Shown here: one piece after another, positions 56,601 to 64,000 of the stretch
How the letters are laid out: the number at the start of each line of letters is the position of its first letter
Position numbering within the stretch: position 1 is the stretch's first letter
Assembly: GCA_022570795.1 (NCBI GenBank)
Contig: JAKUDP010000009.1
Location: 1,736,001-1,800,000, forward strand
Origin: Sphaerulina vaccinii
Taxonomy: Eukaryota > Ascomycota > Dothideomycetes > Mycosphaerellales > Mycosphaerellaceae
DNA: 64,000 nt
Direction: 5' to 3'
Notes under the pieces: model-generated
Told to the model about the DNA's origin: nothing
The model's input: the letters and a program-made list of their open reading frames with translations, nothing else
Databases searched by the model: none
Position numbers and translations under genes: made by a program

Positions 56601-58939
56601 AAGAAATCGAGCCGGAGCTCTATTTCCCAATTCTTCCTATGATCCTCATCAATGGGGCTGAAGGTATCGGAACTGGTTGGAGCACATCTATCCCATGCCA
56701 CAACCCCGACGATGTGATCAATAACCTTATTGCTCGCATGCAGCCTGGCGCGACCAAGGAGTCGATGACACCTATGCTACCCTGGTATCGCGGATGGACT
56801 GGGCAGACTGAGCAACTGTCAGAGGATCGGTACAAGTTCCCGGGAAGAATTGTCAAAACAGGCAACAACGAGGTGGAGATCACCGAGTTGCCCGTGCACC
56901 AATGGACGCAGGATTTCAAAGACAAGCTTGAGGACATCATCAAGGCAGAGAAGGTACCATCCTTCATCAAGGACTACACGGAGTACAACACCCCTGAAAC
57001 CGTTCATTTCATCATCAAGATGGAAGAGAAGAAGCTTCAGGAGCACGAGGACAAGCTAGAGGAGCTCTTCAAGTTGTCAAAGACCCAGGCAACGTCCAAC
57101 TTGGTTGCGTTCGATCAGCATGGCCGCATCCACAAATACGCCACAACGCTTGACATCCTGGAGGAGTTCTACCTACACCGATATCAAGCGTATATCGAGC
57201 GCAAGCGGGTAATGCTTGAGAAGATGGAACAAGAGCTGCGCAAGCTCAACAACCAGGCGAGGTTCGTGAAGATGATTATTGACGGCAAGCTGGTGGTCAG
57301 CAAGAAGAAGAAATCCGTGCTGGTGAAGGAACTCAAGGACCTCAAGTTCGATGCATTTCCAAAGGTCGTAGATGCCAAGAAGGCTGGCGAGACGGAGGAA
57401 GCAATGGAGGACAACAATGACGACTCAGACGATGCTGAGACCGCTACCAGCGCTAGTGACTACGACTACCTCCTCGGCATGGCCATTTGGTCGTTGACCC
57501 AGGAGAGAGTGGAGAAGCTGCTGAGACAAGTTGGCGACAAGGAGGATGAGATCAGCGATCTGTCCTCGAAGTCTGTCCAGGACCTCTGGTCGAGTGACCT
57601 TGTAGCACTGCGCGATTCGTGGGAGCACGCAGAGAGTGAGGAGAGAAAGCGCGACAAGGACATCAAGAGAAAAGGTCGTCGTGCATCTGCAAAGCTTGGG
57701 ATCGGTGGCAAAGCGGGCAAGAAGCGAAAGGCTGGTGACAGCGATGATTATTCTGATGAAGACTTTGACGCCGGACCGAAGAAGAAGACCGCAAAGACCA
57801 CAAAGTCGACGGCTCTGGGTGGCCTGCTTGCGATGAATGCGGCCTCAAAGCCAGCTGGCAGTTATCCAATCGTCAATGGTGTCGAGCAGGAGCGCATCGA
57901 AGTGCCTGCAGCCGCTAAGCAGATGACACTTGACAAAGCTTTCAAGAAGCCCGAGCCTGTCGTCAAGGTCGAGAAGGCGGCTGCCGCTGCGAAGCCTCGT
58001 GGTCGCCCGAAGAAGGTCCCTGATGACACGGACTCAGACGCCGGCGAACCGGCTCCTGCGAAGAAAGCCGCCCGTCCGAAGACGAAGAAAGTCGTCGACT
58101 CGGACGTTGACATGGACGATGATGAGGACGTGTTCGCAGCTGTGGCCAAAGAGGCAGCATCTAGGCCCGCCGCGGCTCGTGGTGGACGAGCAGCGGCTCA
58201 GAAGGCCAAGATGTCATACAAGATGGAGTCCGATGACGACTCGGAGTCTGATGCCGGTAACGACATGCTAGCAGACGTTAGTGAGATGGTGAAGGGTGTT
58301 GGCAACGTCAGCACCGATGCTCAAGGCTCACGTCTGTTTCACACGAGTGTGCCTGCTGCTTCACGCCCAACCAGCAGCCACGGCTTGAAGACCAAGCCAA
58401 GCAAGAAGACATTGGCCGACATCTCTGACGATGAGACCGACTGGGCAGAGCTTGCGCAGAACTCTCCTCAGAAGGTCGCCAACCATACCATCTTGTCAGA
58501 CAATGAAGATTCTATGGACATCGAAGTGCCAACAAAGCCTGCCCCGAAGCCTGCTGCAAAGCCCAAAGCTGTCCCCAAGGCCAAGGAGCCCGCTGCCCTG
58601 AAGCCCAAGAAGGCACCGGCACCGGTTGCGGCGAAGCCACCAGCTCTTTCGCCAGCTGCGAAGGCTTATGCTGCGAAGAAGGCCAGTGCTCAGGCCAAAG
58701 CTGGAGCGTCGAAGAAGAAGCTGCCTTCATCCGATGACGAGGAAGAGGATGACGACGTCGATCAGATTGCAAACGAAATCCTCAGCGATGATGAGGAGGA
58801 CAGCCCGGTCAAGCCTGCTGCGAGATCTCGTCGCGCGGCTGCCACCACCACCAAGTCGAAATACACCATGGATAGTGATGAGGAGGAAGAAGAGGAGTCC
58901 GAGGACGACTTCGAGGATGCCGACGAGAGCTTTGACTGA
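53690..58939 (+). CDS. TOP2: DNA topoisomerase II
   Basis: Exons are 53690-53770 and 53849-58939, giving 1,723 residues. The 78-nt intron keeps the frame and has no stop, so it could also be read through. The enzyme passes duplexes through a transient break using ATP. Visible: the GHKL ATPase (NAADNKQRDKNM, NNGRGIPVEMHEKEG, GGRNGYGAKLTNIYS), the TOPRIM domain (EGDSAALLALAGRA, TDQDHDGSHIKGL), and the cleavage domain with the Tyr in SARYIYTRLSP (about residue 916). A long tail (from about residue 1250) alternates Lys/Ala/Pro-rich and acidic blocks and ends EEEEEESEDDFEDADESFD. The N-terminal Lys/Ala-rich region (KAPAKAPAKAAATKAPAKK) is also disordered. Nuclear and essential in other fungi. Confidence 0.97.
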   Translation: MDDSMDVSEAAYDEASSDFEPEVAPKAVRGKLTLLGRQTNTLRVSCADFIHSQKAKAPAKAPAKAAATKAPAKKAPAKPKTTKQTTLTKTTKSAPKAAAKKRALPDSDAENSDADLNSVNDDSLLSNTPPSNKKQKQAPAPKTKVASGPLVEIENESFMDVPVAATAKKGSEQYQKLTQLEHILKRPDTYIGSVEHTTDLLWIYNSETDAMENRKVSYVPGLYKIFDEILVNAADNKQRDKNMSELRVTVDPEKGEISVRNNGRGIPVEMHEKEGIYIPEMIFGHLLTSSNYDDDEAKVTGGRNGYGAKLTNIYSTQFTLETVDSKTKQKYTQTWRKNMSIMEKAKITKVKGDDYTEITFRPDFSKFGMDKMDADFEGLVKRRVYDMAGTAKGVKVYLNGEKIKITKFKQYMEMYTKAIKTENVANDGAAPEQVILTDNPHERWEIGFAVSDGSFQQVSFVNSIATTTGGTHVNYIADQICDRLEQIVNKKNKGGVKLKKAQLRNHIFLFVNALIVNPAFTSQTKEQLTTKVSAFGSKPQVTEKFLKDIAKTEVVTNILHFAQQKADKVLSKSDGNRRQRMNHSKLTDANKAGTKDGYKCTLILTEGDSAALLALAGRAVVDPDLFGVFPLRGKVLNVRDASVEQISKNAEIQNIKKFIGLQHKKQYTDTKGLRYGHIMIMTDQDHDGSHIKGLLINFLQVQYPSLLRIKGFLLEFITPIVKVWKGDVKKPKAKKDFFTMPEYEQWREQPGHIKGWEHKYYKGLGTSDTRDAQIYFNDLDRHLKRFHEMQDHEEELIDLAFSKKRADARKTWLQGFVPGTYLDMSSTDDITYDDFINKELILFSMADNMRSIPSVIDGLKPGQRKVMYTAFRRNLKKDIKVVELAGLVSGLTAYAYGDASLQQTIVALAQNFVGSNNMNILEPSGNFGSRLQGGSDAASARYIYTRLSPFARHVFDPKDEPLLKPNLDDGKEIEPELYFPILPMILINGAEGIGTGWSTSIPCHNPDDVINNLIARMQPGATKESMTPMLPWYRGWTGQTEQLSEDRYKFPGRIVKTGNNEVEITELPVHQWTQDFKDKLEDIIKAEKVPSFIKDYTEYNTPETVHFIIKMEEKKLQEHEDKLEELFKLSKTQATSNLVAFDQHGRIHKYATTLDILEEFYLHRYQAYIERKRVMLEKMEQELRKLNNQARFVKMIIDGKLVVSKKKKSVLVKELKDLKFDAFPKVVDAKKAGETEEAMEDNNDDSDDAETATSASDYDYLLGMAIWSLTQERVEKLLRQVGDKEDEISDLSSKSVQDLWSSDLVALRDSWEHAESEERKRDKDIKRKGRRASAKLGIGGKAGKKRKAGDSDDYSDEDFDAGPKKKTAKTTKSTALGGLLAMNAASKPAGSYPIVNGVEQERIEVPAAAKQMTLDKAFKKPEPVVKVEKAAAAAKPRGRPKKVPDDTDSDAGEPAPAKKAARPKTKKVVDSDVDMDDDEDVFAAVAKEAASRPAAARGGRAAAQKAKMSYKMESDDDSESDAGNDMLADVSEMVKGVGNVSTDAQGSRLFHTSVPAASRPTSSHGLKTKPSKKTLADISDDETDWAELAQNSPQKVANHTILSDNEDSMDIEVPTKPAPKPAAKPKAVPKAKEPAALKPKKAPAPVAAKPPALSPAAKAYAAKKASAQAKAGASKKKLPSSDDEEEDDDVDQIANEILSDDEEDSPVKPAARSRRAAATTTKSKYTMDSDEEEEEESEDDFEDADESFD

Positions 58940-59844
58940 GCGTCTCCGGAGGTTCAGGTGATGTTTTGCTTGAGTTGTTGCTTTCAGAGTGATACCATCT
59001 CCTAAGGCTGTGGAGCGGTCGGCAGCATACTTACTAGTTCTGCTACACAGTATAGTGCATCATTTCGTATCTCGTATGAACGCTTTCGATACCGCTGGTC
59101 TGCTCTCTTTCTTTGACAATGCTGACCTCCAGCTCCAGCTCGTTCAGTCGCACAGAAAGGAGCATCGGAAGCAAATTGGCTGGTAAGATATCCACGGCAT
59201 TGTGTATCAAGTTGCCCCAGGTTGTGATCCGATCGACAGAGATGGAAGCATCAGCCAGCTGAAAGGATCTCGCTAGGTCTCGCTATCTGCCCATTACAAG
59301 ACACGTCGATAGACGACACTCATGGCCCTGCAGAGACGTCCGGCATTAGATGCTACACCACGAGCTCCTCGCCTGTAAATTTCTGGCCACGTCGTTCATC
59401 GGGAATGTGCCATCTCGAACACGCTCCGGTGACGTCCGAAGGTCTGCATAGTCCTGTCAGATGTATTGTTGACACGCCGAGCTGCCACGCTACAGTATCA
59501 GAAAAAGTTCAAGAAATTGATGTTCAATAGATCTGCAGAGAGGCTTCTTCGACGTTGAACACCAAGAAGCTTTTATTAGCTCAGCATGACCAGAATCCCG
59601 GATGATCGGCACCAAAGTCATGGTCAGCAAGCTCACAACGGTTGGCCGAATGAAGACATTCCACGCCCGTGATAATGCGGGGCATGGTAGCGTAGCGGAC
59701 GATAGGGCGGGAAAAGTGCGATACAGCACAGCGTGTTACCGAGCGATTGCCACTTAGATGTTCAAAGACCTCTTTGCTGACGTAGCAACCTCTACTTGCT
59801 CACTATCAACTTCTTCTTCAGCATACACAACACACGTACACATC
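58940..59844. other. Intergenic
   Basis: About 900 bp between TOP2 and the aldolase-family gene; nothing recognised. Confidence 0.4.
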
Positions 59845-60936
59845 ATGGCACCACACGCAGAAGATCACAGCAATGGCACTGAGGCAGTCGCCAGCAATGG
59901 CCATACAGTGCCTGTCAACGAGGGAGAGGCACCTATGGAGCCTGGAGTCAAGAAGAACATCGCACAAGGAAAGATGACCAATTTCCCAAGGTGTGTTGAC
60001 CTTGTGGCCTATCGAGGCTAAGCTCGGGACCCAGCTCACATCTTCATACAGACCTCCAAAGTTCGAAGACAAGTACAAGGAGCGAGAATATTTGAAGGGA
60101 CGTCTCGCCGCTGCTTTCCGCATCTTCGGCAAGTATGGCTTCGATGAGGGGGTTGCTGGGCATATCACGATGCGTGACCCTGTAGACCCGGTAAGCACTG
60201 TAGTGGAGATCTCCACATTGTGTCAAGTTTGGAAAGACTCATATGTTTGTATAGCATTGCTTCTGGGTAAACCCATTCGGTGTTGCCTTCTCTTTGATCA
60301 ACAAGTCCGATCTCATCCTGGTCAATCACTCCGGCCAAGTTATTGATGGAGGTGAATGCCGTCTGCTCAACACCGCGGCTTACATGATTCACTCTGCCAT
60401 TCACAAGGCGCGGCCTGACGTAAACTGTGCTGCTCACAGCCACTCGATCTATGGCCGAACATGGTGCTCTTTGGGACGCAAGATCGATACCTTGACGCAG
60501 GATGCTTGTGCTTTCCACAACGATCACGTTGTCTACAACAGCTTTAATGGTGTAGTGTTGGCTGAGAAGGAAGGTAATGACATTGCTGCGTGCTTGGGAG
60601 ACAAGAAGGCTGCACTATTGCAGAACCACGGTCTGTTGACTGTTGGGTCTACGATTGAGGAGGTAAGATGATTTGCAGTATACATGTTGATGATGGTCTG
60701 ATGCTAATTCTGATCACCAGGCGGTCTTCTGGTTCGTCTCTCTGGAGAAGTGCTGTCACTCGCAGCTCATGGCCGAGGCAGCCTCTTTCCCTCGAGGCGA
60801 GAAGCCAATTGCCATTGGCGAAGAGGAGGCGCAGTACACGTACCGTACAGTTGGTACAGCTCGTGCAGGCTGGTTTGGAGCCAAGCCGTTGTTCGATGTC
60901 ATCCATAAGGAGACTGGCGGCGAATATTTGCAATAG
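59845..60936 (+). CDS. Class II aldolase/adducin family enzyme
   Basis: Exons are 59845-59990, 60052-60190, 60255-60662 and 60721-60936, giving 302 residues. The fold is that of fuculose-phosphate aldolase and adducin head domains. Visible blocks: FRIFGKYGFDEGVAGHITMRDP, NPFGVAFSLINKSDLILVNH, the metal-binding HSHSIYGRTW, and LLQNHGLLTVGSTIEEA. The metal-binding His residues are kept, so it is probably an active Zn-dependent aldolase or epimerase, as in many fungal secondary and sugar pathways. The first 50 residues are a disordered extension. All introns are GT-AG; the substrate is unknown. Confidence 0.88.
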
Positions 60937-61130
60937 ATGCATAGCAGCACATCACAATACCCAGACTGAATGAACGAGATGCCTCTCTTACTTGCGTGCC
61001 ACTCCGAGGCCACTATCATCGCCATATGCTTCCGAATGATATCTCCAAGAAAGCTGGTGTCAGCTGAGCAGGAGTCTCAATCGTGGAAGCCGTATGACCT
61101 CGTCACACCCACTTCTTATCTCCCACCTCT

Positions 61131-61565
61131 TCATTTGATGTCCAGCACTCTGTATGCATTGCTGTACACCTTCTCCGATTCAATGCTGGTAGCTGAGCAT
61201 AGACCGGCCAACCAGAAACATAGCTCTGATCGAATCTCTTGAACATAAATCTTGCCAAGCAGCATTGCTATGCGCATCAACTGACAAGTCGTGATGGTGT
61301 TGTAGTTCGCAGAGCAGATAGCTTGTTGCTCGTCAGGAACAAAGACAACATATGGTATTGTGCCATCGTATCGCTTCACGTAGAGGTTGAGCTTGTCGGT
61401 GTCGCCTGTCGATATGCCCAAGATTGGAAAGTCTCCGCTTTCGAGGACTCTCCTGATAGTGTGGACAGGTGGCTGGATTGTACGACACTCGCAGCCTGGT
61501 CGTGTGTGTGGTGCGGACGCGTTCGAGGCTTGATTGTCCTGTGCATGAACAAGAGGTTGGCTCAT
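61131..61565 (-). CDS. Hypothetical protein
   Basis: A minus-strand ORF of 144 residues from the ATG at 61565 (MSQPLVHAQDNQASN). The central part (DKLNLYVKRYDGTIPYVVFVPDE) looks protein-like, with alternating strand-like residues, and a Cys pair (CEC) lies before it. The last 40 residues are less convincing and an undetected intron may change them. No family recognised. A longer ORF on the opposite strand (61239-62021) has a less protein-like composition and I take it to be a shadow. Confidence 0.35.
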   Translation of the reverse strand: MSQPLVHAQDNQASNASAPHTRPGCECRTIQPPVHTIRRVLESGDFPILGISTGDTDKLNLYVKRYDGTIPYVVFVPDEQQAICSANYNTITTCQLMRIAMLLGKIYVQEIRSELCFWLAGLCSATSIESEKVYSNAYRVLDIK

Positions 61566-62402
61566 CGATGGCCAGCTGTCCGTTTCGCTGCCGCTCAAAT
61601 GCGTGTCCTGTTCAACTTGATGATCCTGTTCGTTCTAGGCAGCGTCGTAGTCAGTCTGCGAGAACTGCATCCAAAGATGCAGCCTTGGATGGGACGAGCT
61701 GAGGATTTTAAACCTACCATACCGCCACTTACATACGTGTTCCTCAAGGCTATATATAGCCGCATGCATTCTGTTCGTCCTTCATGCCTGACGAGGCTGC
61801 ATAGATGGACAGACCGGACGACATGGAGAGTGAAGAGGCCGATGTATCTGCGCACGAACACCCAGACACGCGAGAGAACTGTTCTCTTGAATCAGCAAGG
61901 TTTCCAGTGCCGCAGCCCCGGAAGCACTAAGCTTAGTCTCTTTTTCACATGCTCAACGCGCGAAAATAACTTGGCACGAGTGGTGCTCACGAGCAATTCT
62001 GATCGAAGAATGATCGTGTAGTGTGACTTGTTTCCTCATTGGGCATCGAAGACCACGATTCGTGACGTAGACATGAGTGTAGCTGCAGCAAGATACATGT
62101 AATCAAGAAACGAGGTCCACAATGTACCAAAAAGTATGTAGCCGTTTGATGATGAGAACTGGATTGGTTGAGTTGATGAACACCCATGACGAAAGAGTAA
62201 GCTAGCTTCAGGGTGTGCATTGTCTTGAAATCTTGCCGCACACAAACATCGCAGCTTCTTCCACACCACCGATACAATCCTACTCACCAACGATACGGAT
62301 CTCACTGAGGAAGTCCTAGACACCTCCTCTTCGCCCTTCCACGACCCGTTCTTTCGAGCAACCTGATCTTCACCAACCCGGAGCTCCCTTATCAGCATCA
62401 AA
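61566..62402. other. Intergenic
   Basis: About 840 bp. A TATA-like TATATATAG lies at about 61752. The last 120 bp are a C-rich leader for the reticulon-like gene. Nothing else recognised. Confidence 0.35.
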
Positions 62403-63971
62403 ATGGCGGAGACAAGCGCCCAACAGCAATATCCCAACTTGAACCCGTACGCCGACTCGAATGGCGCCTCTACGACGACCTCGAATGGCCCAACAGCCAC
62501 TGAGCAAGGCAAGAGCATTCTGAACAGTAAGGTAAGCGACAACTGTCCCTTTCTACCTCCAGCACCTCGTTCGCAGTCATGTCGATTGTTAGCAAGCAGG
62601 GAAGGTACAAACATACACGTCACCTCCGCTCGCTTGTGCAGGCGACAACTTGTGTCCTTCTTGCTTCACGTACTGCTTCCTGTCAAGCACACTCGCTGCA
62701 TACATCCAGCAACACACGCTGACACCTCCGACAGTTATCAGCATATCCGCCTACCTCGTCTGGAGATATACAGCCAGCAGAACCTAACATGATGTCTCTC
62801 TCAGGTGCCCAGCAAACCGCAGCAGCCACTGCCAACGACATCAAGAACTCGCAGGTGGTCCAAGATCTCGCCAACGGCCCAGTAGCTCAGAAGGTTGGCA
62901 ACGAGGCCACTGCCACCAAGAATGAGTTTGGAAACCTCGCCGCATCGCGCCAGACACCATCCACACAGACTGCAACTGGTCAGAACTTGACTCACTACCA
63001 CTCCTTCTTCTACAACCTCCTCTCCTGGGAGAACCCACGCGCGACTGCCATCAGTTACGCCACCATCGTCCTCTCCATCCTCGCCTTCCGATATGTCCCT
63101 GTCGCCAAATATGCCCTGAAGGCCATCTACATTGTGCTGGGCGCTACTGCAGCAGCTGAGATCGCTGGAAAGGTGGTTCTCGGTCAAGGCGTATCCACCA
63201 AGCTGAGACCGAAGAAGTACTACGTTGTTCCACAAGAGACACTCGAGAGCATCATAGTAGATGTTGTTGAGCTGGCCAACTTCTTCGTGATCGAATTCCA
63301 GCGCGTGGTCTTTGCCGAGAATGTCTACGCCACGGTTGCTGTGAGTTGAAGGCACATCATTGCAGCACTGGACCTTACTAACCTCACCTTAGGCTTTCGC
63401 AAGCGCTTTCTTGTCCTACTGGTTGATCAAGATCATGCCAAGCTGGGGTCTATTCCTCTTCTTCACCACCGTCGTCTACTTCGCACCACTCGTCTACATT
63501 ACCAACCAAGAGCTCATCGATGAGCAGCTCGGAAACGCACAGAAGATCGTGTCGGAGCAGACAGAGCAAGTCCGCACATTGGCAGCCGAGAACGCAAGCA
63601 AGGCATGGCAAGCTACCCAGAGTGCGACCAAGGAGTACAGCGCAAAGGCATCTGAGGCCATTGGCCAAGCCAGTGCGAAGACACAAGAGGCGTACGGTCA
63701 GGCCAGCGCGAAGACACAAGAGACATTTGCCCAGACCAAGCAGGCTGCTGTCGAGAAGGGCTATGTCAGCGGAGAGACAGCAGAGAAGGCTACACCAAGC
63801 CAGCTCGATGGAACTGGTGTCAGCAGCGCTGACTTCCCAACGGCACCAAAGCAGGAGCCAGCTGTCACTGAGGTAGTTGACCCTACCGCTGAGCTCGAGA
63901 CTCGGGCTGAGCTTAAGACTGAGTCTCACGCCGAGGGCAACAAGGAACCTGTCCCTGCTTTCGGTCCTTGA
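62403..63971 (+). CDS. RTN1: Reticulon-like ER-shaping protein
   Basis: Exons are 62403-62526, 62805-63340 and 63393-63971, giving 412 residues. The first intron is long for this genome (278 nt). The reticulon domain (about residues 110-260) starts with LLSWENPRATAISYATIVLS and has two long hydrophobic hairpins: ATIVLSILAFRYVPVAKYAL with AIYIVLGATAAAEIAG, and FASAFLSYWLIKI with LFLFFTTVVYFAPLVY. Reticulons bend ER tubules. A helical, Ala/Gln/Lys-rich tail with near-repeats (EAIGQASAKTQEAYGQASAK) follows and ends in disordered, acidic sequence. Donor choice at 62527 is set by phase: it joins ILNS to AQQTAAATAND. Confidence 0.9.
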
Positions 63972-64000
63972 ACGCTGAATACTTCGAGCCTGCGGGTAAA

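Noticed and set aside
61239..62021. 260-codon plus-strand ORF
   Set aside because: It has no ordered segments and overlaps a more protein-like minus-strand ORF; treated as a shadow.
1..64000. CRISPR arrays, prokaryotic operons or viral insertions
   Set aside because: No spaced direct repeats of that kind and no viral genes; the DNA is clearly fungal nuclear.

Overview
The window is nuclear DNA of a filamentous ascomycete. The genes have short GT-AG introns (about 50-110 nt), and the gene set is fungal: Slt2-type MAP kinase, Zn(II)2Cys6 regulators, Gcn5, Ost5, Ilv5, and a THI5 gene with a TPP riboswitch. The left end carries the CpA/TpG-poor, TpA-rich signature of repeat-induced point mutation (RIP). 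Four introns that share a 3' core look like introner-like elements, which are known from Dothideomycetes. My best guess is a Dothideomycete of the Mycosphaerella/Cladosporium group; this is inference, not an identification.

Layout. 1-4.79 kb is a RIP-destroyed repeat in which one reading frame (+1) is broken only by TAG and TAA. 5.2-12.7 kb holds an IFRD protein, riboswitch-controlled THI5, a SET-like protein, a Zn2Cys6 factor and a small membrane protein. 13.2-17.7 kb holds two secreted-protein genes on the minus strand: a type-B carboxylesterase, and a choice-of-anchor-B protein with an apparent one-base deletion. 19.7-25.9 kb holds a regulator-like protein without a zinc cluster, a class-3 aldehyde dehydrogenase and the cell-wall-integrity MAP kinase. 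27.8-33.3 kb is one very large low-complexity protein. A gene-poor stretch with a MITE and a (TG)31 tract follows. 36.3-43.6 kb has a small Zn2Cys6 factor with a 14-nt exon, ILV5, a divergent SF1 helicase, and a short gene with three identical 15-residue peptide units, each followed by a CaaX-like box. 44.1-53 kb has a regulator relic, GCN5, OST5, RAD1, an MJ1316-domain protein with two introner-like introns, a SnoaL-like protein and a 2EXR gene with an in-frame stop. 53.7-64 kb has topoisomerase II, a class II aldolase-family enzyme, a small hypothetical gene and a reticulon-like protein.

The most interesting items are: (1) the 68-residue repeat precursor at 43435-43641, best read as a multi-copy farnesylated (a-type or hybrid-type) pheromone precursor; (2) the family of near-identical intron 3' ends; (3) an aldehyde dehydrogenase whose last intron, if retained, ends the protein in SKL, while splicing gives a hydrophobic tail; (4) a 142-bp TIR element present twice at about 87% identity. 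Housekeeping genes are interspersed without operon logic. The only clear shared promoter is the 326-bp divergent one between ILV5 and the helicase.
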